A DNA stretch of 64,000 bases from positions 1 through 64,000 of the forward strand of contig VUAW01000008.1 in the NCBI GenBank assembly GCA_008711135.1, read 5' to 3'. This stretch comes from Rhodobacteraceae bacterium LNNU 3342 (GTDB taxonomy: Bacteria > Pseudomonadota > Alphaproteobacteria > Rhodobacterales > Rhodobacteraceae). The notes beneath the pieces were generated by a model. The model searched no databases and was not told where the DNA came from. It was given only the letters and a program-made list of their open reading frames with translations. The position numbers were made by a program, and so were the translations under genes. Positions 36,013 to 46,840 of this stretch are shown here, one piece after another (position 1 is the first letter of the stretch; each line of letters starts with the position of its first letter).

Positions 36013-37515
36013 GTGCCAGACAACGCGCAGATCCATGATCTTTTCATCATCGGCGGCGGGATCAATGGCTGCGGCATCGCCCGTGATGCCGCTGGCCGCG
36101 GCCTGAGCGTCGCCTTGGCAGAGATGAACGATCTTGCCTCGGCCACCTCCTCTGCCTCCACCAAGCTGTTCCACGGCGGGCTGCGCTACCTGGAATATTA
36201 TGAGTTCCGCCTGGTGCGCGAGGCGCTGATAGAACGTGAGACCCTGCTCCGCGCGATGCCGCATATCAGTTGGCCGATGCGTTTCGTTCTGCCGCACAAT
36301 CGGGGCATGCGTCCGGCGTGGCTGCTGCGACTGGGACTGTTCCTTTATGACAATCTTGGCGGACGCAAGATCCTGTCGGGAACGCGCAGCCTTGACCTGC
36401 GCCACGATCCGGCGGGCGTGCCGCTCAAACCCGGATTTACCCGCGCCTTTGAATATTCCGATTGCTGGGTCGAAGATTCACGGCTCGTCGTGCTGAACGC
36501 TCGCGATGCAGAGGCCCGCGGCGCCCGGATCATGACGCGGACCAAGGTCACCACTGCCCAGCGCGAAAACGGCGTCTGGATCGTCGAAACACAAGGTGCC
36601 GAGGGCCCGCAGACCTTCCGTGCCCGCGCGCTGGTCAACGCCGGTGGTCCTTGGGTCAGCGACATCATCCGCGGCACGCTTGGCATCACCTCCCGCGAAG
36701 GTGTGCGGCTGGTGCGCGGCAGCCACATCGTCACGCGCCGCCTGTTCGATCATGACCGATGCTACTTCTTCCAAGGGGCTGACGGGCGGATCATCTTTGC
36801 GATCCCCTTTGAACAGGACTTCACCCTGATCGGCACGACCGACGCAGACCATAAGGGTGATCCTTCGGAAGCCGTCTGCACCCCCGAGGAACAGGATTAC
36901 CTCTGCCAGTTCGCCAGCGGCTATTTCAAACATCCCGTCACGCGCGACGATATCGTCTGGACATATTCCGGCGTGCGGCCGCTTTATGACGACGGCGCCA
37001 AGACCGCGACGGCAGCCACCCGCGACTATGTCCTGTCGCTGGATGAGGACGGCGCACCGTTGCTCAACGTCTTTGGCGGCAAGATCACCACCTACCGCCG
37101 GCTGGCAGAGGCCGCGCTTGCCAAGCTTGCACCGCATTTCCCGCAGGCGCGTCCCGCTTGGACGGCCGGGGTTGCCCTGCCCGGTGGCGATTTTCCTGTG
37201 GATGGGTTCCACAAGCTGGTGGCGGATCTGTCCCAGGACTACCCGTTCCTGTCGCCCGCCTGGGCCCGCCGCCTGGTACGTGCCTATGGGACCGAGGCGC
37301 GGCAGATTCTGGGCACCGCCACCCGGGCGGAGGATCTTGGCCTTGACTTTGGCGCTACCCTGACTGAGGCGGAACTGCGCTGGCTGATCACGCGGGAGTA
37401 CGCCCAGACAGCCGAGGATGTGGTCTGGCGGCGGTCCCGCCTTGGCCTCCGCTTGACGACGGACCAGATCGCGGCACTGGATGACTGGATACGTGGCGCC
37501 CTTCGCGCGGCGTGA
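36013..37515 (+). CDS. glpD: Glycerol-3-phosphate dehydrogenase (FAD, quinone-dependent)
   Basis: Membrane-associated flavoenzyme oxidising glycerol 3-phosphate to dihydroxyacetone phosphate and feeding electrons to quinone. The 500-residue protein starts with the FAD dinucleotide fold [22 protein letters not shown] (about 9-30), followed by [20 protein letters not shown] (about 49-68), a glpD signature, [12 protein letters not shown] and a C-terminal DAO_C domain with [13 protein letters not shown]. It precedes glpK by 16 nt, forming a glycerol catabolic pair. Confidence 0.96.
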   Translation: MPDNAQIHDLFIIGGGINGCGIARDAAGRGLSVALAEMNDLASATSSASTKLFHGGLRYLEYYEFRLVREALIERETLLRAMPHISWPMRFVLPHNRGMRPAWLLRLGLFLYDNLGGRKILSGTRSLDLRHDPAGVPLKPGFTRAFEYSDCWVEDSRLVVLNARDAEARGARIMTRTKVTTAQRENGVWIVETQGAEGPQTFRARALVNAGGPWVSDIIRGTLGITSREGVRLVRGSHIVTRRLFDHDRCYFFQGADGRIIFAIPFEQDFTLIGTTDADHKGDPSEAVCTPEEQDYLCQFASGYFKHPVTRDDIVWTYSGVRPLYDDGAKTATAATRDYVLSLDEDGAPLLNVFGGKITTYRRLAEAALAKLAPHFPQARPAWTAGVALPGGDFPVDGFHKLVADLSQDYPFLSPAWARRLVRAYGTEARQILGTATRAEDLGLDFGATLTEAELRWLITREYAQTAEDVVWRRSRLGLRLTTDQIAALDDWIRGALRAA

Positions 37516-37531
37516 TACCAAAGAGGGGAAA

Positions 37532-39019
<1,488 letters not shown>

Positions 39020-39033
39020 AATCCGCCGCTCCA

Positions 39034-39163
39034 TTGACCTTTTGACCATTTTCGGCTAGGCGCTGTGCATCCGCACCTGCGGAACCATGACCGCTGTCGG
39101 GACGCCCCGAAATCCCGCGTCCCTTAACCATTACGGCCCGATGCCGTAACAGACTGGACGCAT
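39034..39163 (+). promoter_or_regulatory. Promoter and structured leader of the DEAD-box helicase gene
   Basis: TTGACC at 39034-39039 and TAGGCG at 39057-39062 are 17 bp apart and could start a leader of about 95 nt. That leader holds three hairpins in a row: CCGC/GCGG (39071-39082), GGGACGC/GCGTCCC (39099-39105 with 39117-39123) and TTACGGC/GCCGTAA (39131-39137 with 39143-39149), the last ending 14 nt before the start codon. Structured leaders are known for cold-induced helicase mRNAs; the promoter call is tentative, the stems are exact. Confidence 0.45.
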
Positions 39164-40567
39164 ATGACGAAATTCTCTGATCTCGCGCTGGACCCGAAGG
39201 TTCTGCAGGCCGTTGCCGAAGCCGGATACGAAACGCCTACACCCATCCAGGAGCAGGCCATTCCCCACGCGCTGGAAGGCCGCGACGTGCTTGGCATTGC
39301 GCAAACCGGCACCGGCAAGACCGCGAGCTTTACCCTGCCGCTGATCACCCTTCTTTCCAAGGGCCGCGCCCGCGCCCGAATGCCGCGTAGCCTTGTCCTT
39401 GCGCCGACCCGCGAACTGGCAGCACAGGTTGCAGAAAACTTCGACATCTATGCCAAGCACACCAAGCTGACCAAGGCGCTGCTGATCGGTGGTGTCAGCT
39501 TCGGCGAACAGGACAAGCTGATCGACCGCGGCGTGGACGTGCTGATCGCAACGCCCGGCCGGCTGCTGGACCACTTCGAACGCGGCAAGCTGCTGCTGAC
39601 CGGCGTTCAGGTCATGGTGGTGGACGAGGCTGACCGGATGCTCGACATGGGTTTCATCCCGGATATCGAGCGTATCTTCCAGCTGACGCCCTTTACCCGC
39701 CAGACGCTGTTCTTCAGCGCCACCATGGCGCCCGAGATCGAGCGCATCACCAACACCTTCCTCACCGCCCCGGCGCGGGTCGAGGTCGCGCGACAGGCCA
39801 CGACCTCGGAAAACATCGAGCAAAAGCTGATCGAGGTGAAGCCCAGCCGCAAGGATCGTGGCTTTGCCGAAAAGCGCGCGGTGCTGCGCGCCCTGATCAA
39901 GGCCGAGGGCGAGGCTTGTACCAACGCCATCATCTTCTGCAACCGCAAGATGGATGTGGACGTGGTAGCCAAGTCGCTGAAGGCCCATGGCTTCAACGCC
40001 GCGGCGATCCACGGTGATCTGGACCAGTCACACCGGACAAAGACGCTTGATGCGTTTCGCGACGGCACGCTGCACCTGCTGGTAGCGTCGGACGTGGCAG
40101 CGCGTGGGCTGGATATTCCGGCGGTGAGCCACGTCTTCAATTTCGACGTGCCGTCGCACCCCGAGGATTACGTGCACCGCATCGGACGCACCGGGCGAGC
40201 GGGCCGCAAGGGCAAGGCCTATACCTTGGCAACGCCGGCGGATGAAAAGTACTTGGCCAACGTCGAAAGCCTCGTCAAGCAACAGATCCCGCGCGGCGAG
40301 AACCCGATGGCGAATGTGGTGGCCGAGGTCGACGAAGCCCCTGCCCCCGCCCCCGCGCGCACAAAGCGGCGCGACGAAAGCCGCCCGCAGGAACGCCGCG
40401 ATGATCGGCGTGAGGATCGCGGCAACCGCCGCGGCGACCGGCGTGACGGGCCGGTGGTAGGCATGGGCGACCATGTGCCAGACTTCATCCTGCGCAGCTT
40501 CGCGCGGCCCGCGAAGCCCGAACTGGATTTGGAGCAGGAAGCCGACGCCGACGAGGCGCAAGAATGA
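39164..40567 (+). CDS. DEAD-box ATP-dependent RNA helicase (RhlE-like)
   Basis: A 467-residue RNA-unwinding ATPase with all superfamily 2 motifs: Q motif TPTPIQEQAIP (about 26-36), motif I AQTGTGKTASF (about 46-56), Ia PTRELAAQV, II VDEADRMLDMGF (about 152-163), III FSATMAPE, V ARGLDIPAV and VI HRIGRTGRAGRKG (about 338-350). The C-terminal 80 residues are Arg/Asp-rich and low-complexity (RRDESRPQERRDDRREDRGNRR), as in RhlE/CsdA types that act in ribosome assembly and RNA decay. Stands alone; the IS element follows. Confidence 0.94.
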   Translation: MTKFSDLALDPKVLQAVAEAGYETPTPIQEQAIPHALEGRDVLGIAQTGTGKTASFTLPLITLLSKGRARARMPRSLVLAPTRELAAQVAENFDIYAKHTKLTKALLIGGVSFGEQDKLIDRGVDVLIATPGRLLDHFERGKLLLTGVQVMVVDEADRMLDMGFIPDIERIFQLTPFTRQTLFFSATMAPEIERITNTFLTAPARVEVARQATTSENIEQKLIEVKPSRKDRGFAEKRAVLRALIKAEGEACTNAIIFCNRKMDVDVVAKSLKAHGFNAAAIHGDLDQSHRTKTLDAFRDGTLHLLVASDVAARGLDIPAVSHVFNFDVPSHPEDYVHRIGRTGRAGRKGKAYTLATPADEKYLANVESLVKQQIPRGENPMANVVAEVDEAPAPAPARTKRRDESRPQERRDDRREDRGNRRGDRRDGPVVGMGDHVPDFILRSFARPAKPELDLEQEADADEAQE

Positions 40568-40658
40568 TAAAAAACCATTCCGGGCCGCAGCCCGCCTGTG
40601 CGCGGTAGCAACAGCCTATGTTACGCTCATGGCGAAGGGCAGTTGCCGATGGCTTATT

Positions 40659-42187
40659 GGTGGGCTGGACCCCGTTAAAAAAGGTGGCACACGGGCTGAT
40701 GCGCACTTGAGAGTGGTGACGCCGCCATCGCGGTGATCCCGGTTAGGAAGATGACGAACTTGCATGGCCCACGCCCTTCGTTTTGAGCGGAGGAGACGTC
40801 ATGCCCAAACCCACGACCGGCGACCACCCGGACCTGAAGATGGTCAATCCCAATGCGGCCGCGATCGACATCAGATCGACGATGCACATGGCGGCGGTGA
40901 ATCCGTCCACCTGTGACATGCCGGTGCGCGCATTCGGCACGTTCACCCAGGACCTGCATGCCTTGGCCGACTGGTTCCTCGACAGCGGAGGTCACCAGCG
41001 TAGCGATGGAGTCGACTGGCGTCTACTGGATACCGGCGTTCGAGATCCTTGAGGCCCGGGGCTTCGAGGTGATCCTGGTGAACGCCCGTTACGCCAAGAA
41101 CGTGCCCGGTCGCAAAACCGATGTCAGCGACGCGGGTGGTTGCGCCAGTTGCATTCCTATGGCCTGCTACGCGGCAGCTTCCGTCCTGATGCAGAGATCG
41201 CCACGCTGCGTGCCTACATGCGCCAGCGCGAGCGGTTGACCGAGTATGCGGCCGCCCATATCCAGCACATGCAAAAGGCGCTGATGGAGATGAACCTGCA
41301 ACTCCATCACGTGGTCTCCGACATCACTGGCGCGACCGGTATGAAGATCATCCGTGCCATCGTCGCCGGTGAGCGCAATTCGGACGTTTTGGCCGATTAC
41401 CGAGATGTGCGGTGCAAATCCTCGCCGGAAACGATCCGGGCAGCGCTTATAGGCAATGACCGGGCGGAACACGTCTTCGCTCTGGCGCAGTCGATCGACC
41501 TCTATGACTTCTACAAAGCCAAGATCGAAGAGTGCGATCACAGGCTGCAAGCGGCTGTTGCCGCCCTCTCAGTCAAGGCAGGGGAAGACCTGCCACCGCT
41601 GCCGAAGGCACGTATTAAAGGCAGGCAGGTCAATGCACCGGCGTTCGACATCAGGGCGTCCCTCTATGGAGTGTTGGGAACCGACCTGACCCAGATCCAC
41701 GGCCTCGGCCCTTCGCTGGCGCTGAAGCTGGTGGCCGAGTGCGGAACTGATCTGCGCACCTGGAAGACGGCGAAGCACTTTACATCCTGGCTCTGCCTGG
41801 CGCCAGGCAACAAGATCTCCGGCGGCAAGCTCCTGTCCTCGAAGACCCGGCGCTCATCAAGCCGGGCGGCGGCCTTGTTGCGACTGGCCGCCACAACCAT
41901 CGGACGCAGTGACACCGCCTTGTGTGCCTTCTATCGCCGCCTCTCGGCGCGGATCGGAAAGCAGAAGGCGGTGACGGCGACTGCACGGAAGATCGCCGTC
42001 CTGTTCTACAACGCCGTCCGACATGGCATGACGTATCAGGATCAGGGGGCCGCAGCTTATGACGAAAGACATCGACAACGCGTTCTCGCCAACCTCCAGC
42101 GCCGCGCCAAGACCTTGGGTTACGCCTTGGCGCCCCTTCTGCCTGAACCGGCTGTTTCTTAGGAAGCCCCCGAACGGGGGCTTTTTT
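40659..42187 (+). mobile_element. IS110-family insertion sequence, boundaries inferred
   Basis: The 9-bp direct repeat TGGCTTATT occurs at 40650-40658 and again at 42188-42196, enclosing about 1.53 kb that contains only a transposase gene. The left non-coding end is 142 nt, the right only 25 nt. This asymmetry resembles the IS110 subgroup, whose left non-coding end encodes the bridge RNA, rather than IS1111. The right repeat overlaps the stop codon of rnj. IS110 elements have no long terminal inverted repeats and none is seen. Boundaries are inferred from the repeat only. Confidence 0.5.
40801..42162 (+). pseudogene. IS110-family transposase, interrupted by two compensating frameshifts
   Basis: DEDD-type transposase with C-terminal Transposase_20 domain. 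Frame 1 runs from ATG 40801 (GGAGGAG upstream) with AAIDIRSTMH, the first acidic site, to about 40990. One extra base shifts homology to frame 2, which carries VTSVAMESTGVYW, the catalytic glutamate, and GRKTDVSDA. One missing base near 41132 returns it to frame 1, where LRQLHSYGLLRGSF continues to 42162, including LTQIHGLGPSLALKLVAECG and the serine region KLLSSKTRRSSSRAAALL. As read, translation from 40801 stops at about 41050, so no full transposase is made. Two errors 140 bp apart could also be sequencing artefacts. Confidence 0.85.
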
Positions 42188-42188
42188 T
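42164..42188 (+). terminator. Terminator at the right end of the IS110 element
   Basis: AAGCCCCC (42164-42171) pairs with GGGGGCTT (42176-42183) around GAAC and continues into a run of T to 42188, immediately after the transposase stop. It is directional for plus-strand transcripts; on the minus strand the T-run is missing, so it would serve rnj poorly. Confidence 0.88.
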
Positions 42189-42191
42189 GGC

Positions 42192-43862
42192 TTATTCCAC
42201 CAGCCGACTGACGACTACTGTCACCTCTGGCTTCTTGCCCACCTCTTCCATGCAGACCTGCCGCGTGACGCGACGGATCGCATCATCAAGCTTGTCGTCA
42301 TCCTTCAACAGGCGGCTGTCAGCGTTGCTGAGGAACTCGCCGAGTTCCTCCTCCAGCGCCTCGGACAGCGCTTTGCCGGTGCGGCCGGTTTCGGACAGGC
42401 CCATGGTTTCCGCCCAGGGATCGCCCAGCGGCTCGCCATCCTCGTCGATGATGACAGTGATCAGAACGTGGCCATTCAGCGCCATCCGGATACGGTCGCG
42501 GATCACGCCGTCCATCGACCCCACCTGCACCGAGCCGTCGAGGTAGATGCGGCCGGTTTCGACGCGTTCGGCCACAACCGGTCGGTCACCGGTCAGATCG
42601 ACCACCGTCCCGTTGACCGGGATGATCGACGCGATGCCCCGCGCCTCGCCCAGTTTTGCATGTTCGCGCAGGTGCCGGTGCTCGCCGTGCATCGGCAGCA
42701 GGATTTGCGGCCGCATCAGCTCGTGGACCTGCTCAAGATCCGGCCGGTTCGCATGACCCGACACGTGATACTTGCCGCCCGCGTCATCCACCACATCCAC
42801 GCCCATTTCCGACAGCGCGTTCATGATCCGAATGACGCCAGCCTCGTTCCCCGGAATCGTCTTGGAGGAGAAGAGGAACAGATCCCCCTCTTTCAGCGAC
42901 AGGCCAAGATACTTGCCCCGGCTCAACTGCGCCGAAGCCGCGCGGCGTTCGCCTTGGCTGCCGGTGACGATCAACATCAGGTTTTCGCGCGGGATCTGCG
43001 TGGCGTCTTCCGGCGTGACCGTCGGTGGAAAGTCGGTCAGCACCCCGGTTTCCACTGCCGTCTGCACCATCCGCCGCATCGCCCGCCCCAAAAGGCAAAC
43101 CGAACGACCATTGGCAACCGCCGCATTCGCAAGGCTCTTCAACCGCGCGACGTTCGAGGCAAAGGTCGTCGCGACCACCATCCCCTTGGCGCCAGCCACG
43201 AGTTCCTCCAGCGCCGGCGGCAAGAGCGATTCTGACCGGCCGGGCGCCGGAGAGAACACGTTGGTCGAGTCGCAGGCGAGGATCTTCACCCCCTCGTCCC
43301 CGATCCGCCGCGCTTCGTCCGCGTTGAAGGCTTCGCCGACCACCGGGCTTGCGTCCAGCTTGAAATCGCCGGAATGTGCGATCCGCCCTGCGGGGGTGTC
43401 GATGAGCAATGCGGAGCTTTCCGGGATCGAATGGCTCACCGGCACGAACTGCACCCGGAACGGGCCAGCCTCGACCACCTCAGGACGCGGCTCCACAATC
43501 CGGATGGCATCGCGCTGAAGGCCCTGCTCCTCGAACTTCAGGGCGCCGATGCGTCCGGTAAAGCGGCGGGCGTAAACCGGTGCCTTGAGCCGCGGCCACA
43601 GGTGCGCCAGCGCGCCAATATGATCCTCATGAGCATGCGTGATGAAGATGGCCTCGATCCGGTCCGCGCGCGCGGCAAGCCAGCTGACGTCCGGCAGGAT
43701 CAGATCGACGCCTGGCGTCGTCTCCATGTCCGGAAAAGTCACGCCCAGGTCCACGACGATCAGCCGCTCCTTACCCGGCTGGCCATAGCCATAGACATAG
43801 CAATTCATGCCGATTTCCCCGGCACCGCCGAGGGGAATATAAATGAGACGCTCACTACTCAT
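42192..43862 (-). CDS. rnj: Ribonuclease J
   Basis: Metallo-beta-lactamase nuclease with 5'-exo and endonuclease activity in mRNA turnover and rRNA maturation. The 556-residue protein has the zinc-site motif HAHEDH (His76, His78, Asp80, His81), a beta-CASP domain with CDSTNVFSP and IVTGSQGE, HVSGHANRPDLEQV, and the MHGEHRHLREHAKLG motif, then a short C-terminal domain. ATG 43862 has AAGGAAG upstream and gives the family start. Its stop codon lies within the presumed right flank repeat of the IS element, but the C-terminus appears complete. Last gene after birA and coaX. Confidence 0.94.
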   Translation of the reverse strand: MSSERLIYIPLGGAGEIGMNCYVYGYGQPGKERLIVVDLGVTFPDMETTPGVDLILPDVSWLAARADRIEAIFITHAHEDHIGALAHLWPRLKAPVYARRFTGRIGALKFEEQGLQRDAIRIVEPRPEVVEAGPFRVQFVPVSHSIPESSALLIDTPAGRIAHSGDFKLDASPVVGEAFNADEARRIGDEGVKILACDSTNVFSPAPGRSESLLPPALEELVAGAKGMVVATTFASNVARLKSLANAAVANGRSVCLLGRAMRRMVQTAVETGVLTDFPPTVTPEDATQIPRENLMLIVTGSQGERRAASAQLSRGKYLGLSLKEGDLFLFSSKTIPGNEAGVIRIMNALSEMGVDVVDDAGGKYHVSGHANRPDLEQVHELMRPQILLPMHGEHRHLREHAKLGEARGIASIIPVNGTVVDLTGDRPVVAERVETGRIYLDGSVQVGSMDGVIRDRIRMALNGHVLITVIIDEDGEPLGDPWAETMGLSETGRTGKALSEALEEELGEFLSNADSRLLKDDDKLDDAIRRVTRQVCMEEVGKKPEVTVVVSRLVE

Positions 43863-43866
43863 AGGG

Positions 43867-44637
43867 TTACGCTTCCTTGTTGTATCGGTGGATGACGACC
43901 AGCCCACGCATGGTCAGGTCGTCCTCGATCGCGTCGAACAATGCCTCGCCGCTGGCAAATAACGATGCAAGCCCGCCGGTCCCGATGATCTTCATCGGGC
44001 GCCCATGCTCGGCCTTTATCTGGTTGCATATCGTCTGGACGAGCCCGACATAACCCCAGAAAATACCGGCCTGCATGCAGGCGACGGTGTTCTTGCCGAT
44101 CACGACCTCAGGCCTTGTCACATCCACATGCGGAAGCGCAGCGGCAGCCATGTGCAGCGCCTCCATCGAAAGGTTCACGCCAGGGGCAATCACTCCCCCG
44201 ATATATGCGCCGTCGCTGTCGACCACGTCGAAGGTCGTCGCTGTACCGAAATCCACCACGATCAGGTCGCCACCGTGACGGTCAAACCCCGCCACCGTGT
44301 TCACCAACCGGTCAGGCCCGACCTGCGTACCGGCGTCCACCCGCACGTCGACCGGCAGGCGGCATTCGGGCTTGCCCACTACCAGTGGCCGGCAGTCGAA
44401 GTAGCGGTTGCACAGCACCCGCAGATTGAACACCACCCGCGGCACGGTCGAAGAAATAATGACTTCTGTAACCTGCGCGTCGATCTTCTGCAGGCTCATC
44501 AAGGTAGACAGCCAGACGAAATACTGGTCGGCGGTACGCGCATGATCAGTCGCAGTTCTCCAGGTGGCAAGGAAGCGTTCGCCATCCCACAACGAAAAGA
44601 CCGTGTTCGTGTTCCCGCAGTCGATTGCCAGCAGCAT
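43867..44637 (-). CDS. coaX: Type III pantothenate kinase
   Basis: Phosphorylates pantothenate, first step of coenzyme A synthesis, in organisms lacking the CoaA type. The 256-residue ASKHA-fold protein starts MLLAIDCGNTNTVFSLWDG (phosphate site with Asp6), has VGPDRLVNTVAGF (about 101-113), LIVVDFGTATTFDVVD (about 120-135), and IGGVIAPGVNLSMEAL. ATG 44637 is chosen by GAGGGCGGA upstream and the conserved N-terminus. rnj starts 4 nt after its stop. Confidence 0.94.
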   Translation of the reverse strand: MLLAIDCGNTNTVFSLWDGERFLATWRTATDHARTADQYFVWLSTLMSLQKIDAQVTEVIISSTVPRVVFNLRVLCNRYFDCRPLVVGKPECRLPVDVRVDAGTQVGPDRLVNTVAGFDRHGGDLIVVDFGTATTFDVVDSDGAYIGGVIAPGVNLSMEALHMAAAALPHVDVTRPEVVIGKNTVACMQAGIFWGYVGLVQTICNQIKAEHGRPMKIIGTGGLASLFASGEALFDAIEDDLTMRGLVVIHRYNKEA

Positions 44638-44647
44638 TCCGCCCTCG

Positions 44648-45400
44648 TTAGCTGAAGAATACATCCCCCGCGGGAATGGCCAAGCGTCCCCGCGCCGTCT
44701 CGATGACCAGCGCGCCGCGGTCGTCAATCTCGACAAAGCGGCCCTCATAGCTGTCCGTGATGGTGCGGGCCACGACTGTTTCGCCCAGACGCGCAGCGCG
44801 GGCGAGCCAGGCACTGCGGATGGGCCCAAATCCGAAGGTCGTAAATTGTGTCTCCCACCGATCATAGGCAGGGGCGAGTATATCCAGAAATTCTTCGGGT
44901 GTGACCCGGGCGCCGGTTTCGTCAAGCAGGCTCACCGGTCGCAGCGCCCCCGCTTCGACCTGCCCACCCCCCGGCGCGGCTGTCAGGTTCACCCCGAATC
45001 CAATTGAAAGATGCCCGCCGTTCCCCACGCTTTCCAGCAGGATACCGGCAACCTTGGCTCCGTTCAGAAGAACATCATTAGGCCACTTAAGTGCAAAGGG
45101 CGCGGCACGTCCGGTGACTGCCACGAATGCCTCGTGCAGCGCCAAAGCCGCCACGAAGGAGCGAAGGGCCATTCGTTCAACCGGATCCGCTGGGCGCATG
45201 ACCAGCGTGGCGGCGAAGTTTCCAGCGGGATCAACCCAAGCCCGACCTCGCCGGCCACGGCCGGCCGTCTGGCGCAGTGCCAGCACCCATGTCGGCCCCG
45301 CTAAGGACGGGGCCAGACGCGCAGCCTCGGTCATGGTGCTGTCGACTTCGGCCAGAACGTGACGGCCCACCCCGGCGGGCCATTCGGACCTAGCGGACAA
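44648..45400 (-). CDS. birA: Biotin-[acetyl-CoA-carboxylase] ligase
   Basis: Attaches biotin to carboxylase carrier domains. The roughly 250-residue protein contains the ligase motif [13 protein letters not shown] (biotinyl-AMP loop, near residue 44), [17 protein letters not shown] (catalytic lysine, near 104) and a C-terminal SH3-like domain (AIPAGDVFF). It lacks the N-terminal repressor helix-turn-helix, so it is not a biotin operon regulator. The start is uncertain: TTG at 45400 overlaps the nuoN stop and gives the family beginning [15 protein letters not shown], whereas ATG 45439 adds an arginine-rich run. Confidence 0.85.
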   Translation of the reverse strand: MSARSEWPAGVGRHVLAEVDSTMTEAARLAPSLAGPTWVLALRQTAGRGRRGRAWVDPAGNFAATLVMRPADPVERMALRSFVAALALHEAFVAVTGRAAPFALKWPNDVLLNGAKVAGILLESVGNGGHLSIGFGVNLTAAPGGGQVEAGALRPVSLLDETGARVTPEEFLDILAPAYDRWETQFTTFGFGPIRSAWLARAARLGETVVARTITDSYEGRFVEIDDRGALVIETARGRLAIPAGDVFFS

Positions 45401-46829
45401 GCGTCTGCGCCGCGACCGCCGCCAGCGGGTCGATCCCAAAGAGGTTCACCACCCCCACGATCATCACCGCAGCCGAAGCCATCAGCAGGCCCCACTGCAC
45501 CGGCGGCATCCGGCGGTCGAGGGTTTCCCCTTCCTCGCCGAAGTACATGAAATACACGATCCGGAGATAGTAGTACGCCCCGATCACCGAGGCGATCACG
45601 CCCGCAATGGCCAGCCAGGTCATGTCGGCTTCCACCGCCGCCCGCAGGACGTAGAGCTTGCCAAAGAACCCGACAGTCGGCGGCACGCCCGCCAAGCTGA
45701 ACATCAGCACCAGCAGCGCAAGCGCCTTGAGCGGTTCATGCCGCGAGTACATGTTCAGGCTGCGGATATCCGTCACCGGACGCCCATCCCGTTCCATCGC
45801 GAGGATGAAGGCAAAGGCCCCGACGTTCATCGTCACGTAGATGGCCATGTACACGAGCATCGCCTGCACGCCACCAGCCGTCCCTGCTGCGAGCCCCACC
45901 AGAGCATAGCCCATGTGCGCAATCGACGAATACGCCATCAGCCGCTTGATATCGCGCTGACCAATTGCAGCGATCGAGCCGAGGAACATCGACAGCACCG
46001 CGAGCACTGCCAGGATCTGCGTCCAGTCCCCGACCGCGGGACCAAAAGCGTCATGCGCCAGCCGGGCCAGAAGCGCCATCGCGGCGATCTTGGGCGCGGT
46101 AGCGAAGACCGCGGTGACCGGTGTCGGTGCGCCCTCATAAACGTCGGGCGTCCACATGTGGAACGGAACCGCCGACACCTTGAACGCAAGGCCCGTCAGC
46201 AGGAACACCAGCCCGAACAGCAGCCCAAGCGACATGTCCCCAGCCTGCAACGTCGTGATGATGCCCGAGAAGACCGTGGTTCCGGCAAAGCCATAGGTAA
46301 GCGACGCGCCATAGAGCAGCAGGCCCGACGACAGCGCACCCAGCATGAAGTACTTCAGCCCGGCCTCGGTCGATTTCGCGTGATCGCGGCGGATCGAAGC
46401 GAGCACGTAAAGCGCGAGCGACTGAAGCTCCAGCCCCATGTAAAGCGCCATCAGGTCGCCTGCCGACACCATGATCATCATCCCGATGACCGAAAGCGAG
46501 ACGAGCACCGGGAACTCGAACCGGAGCATGTCGCGGCGCTGCATGTAGTCCTGGCCCATCACCAGAACCGCCGCAGCCGACAGCAGGATCATGACCTTGG
46601 CAAAGCGCGCGAAGGCGTCATTGACGAACATGCCACCAAAGGCTTCACGGTTGCCCGTGGCCCCGACGCCAAGCCAGAAGGCCAGGGCCACCATGAAGCC
46701 CGCCGTCAGCCAGATCAGCAGCGGCGCGGTGCGGTCCTTGCCCGTATAGACGCCGAACATCAGCGCCCCGAAGGCAAAGATGGCCAGTGCGATCTCGGGC
46801 AGAACGATGGAGATATCGGCAGAGATCAT
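45390..46829 (-). CDS. nuoN: NADH-quinone oxidoreductase subunit N
   Basis: Antiporter-like proton-pumping membrane subunit of complex I, 479 residues and about 14 helices. Landmarks are the conserved glutamate in [14 protein letters not shown] (near residue 130), the lysine-bearing [24 protein letters not shown] (about 207-230) and [14 protein letters not shown] (about 282-295). It is last subunit of the nuo operon, 11 nt after nuoM. Confidence 0.96.
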   Translation of the reverse strand: MISADISIVLPEIALAIFAFGALMFGVYTGKDRTAPLLIWLTAGFMVALAFWLGVGATGNREAFGGMFVNDAFARFAKVMILLSAAAVLVMGQDYMQRRDMLRFEFPVLVSLSVIGMMIMVSAGDLMALYMGLELQSLALYVLASIRRDHAKSTEAGLKYFMLGALSSGLLLYGASLTYGFAGTTVFSGIITTLQAGDMSLGLLFGLVFLLTGLAFKVSAVPFHMWTPDVYEGAPTPVTAVFATAPKIAAMALLARLAHDAFGPAVGDWTQILAVLAVLSMFLGSIAAIGQRDIKRLMAYSSIAHMGYALVGLAAGTAGGVQAMLVYMAIYVTMNVGAFAFILAMERDGRPVTDIRSLNMYSRHEPLKALALLVLMFSLAGVPPTVGFFGKLYVLRAAVEADMTWLAIAGVIASVIGAYYYLRIVYFMYFGEEGETLDRRMPPVQWGLLMASAAVMIVGVVNLFGIDPLAAVAAQTLVR

Positions 46830-46840
46830 TGGGTGATCCT

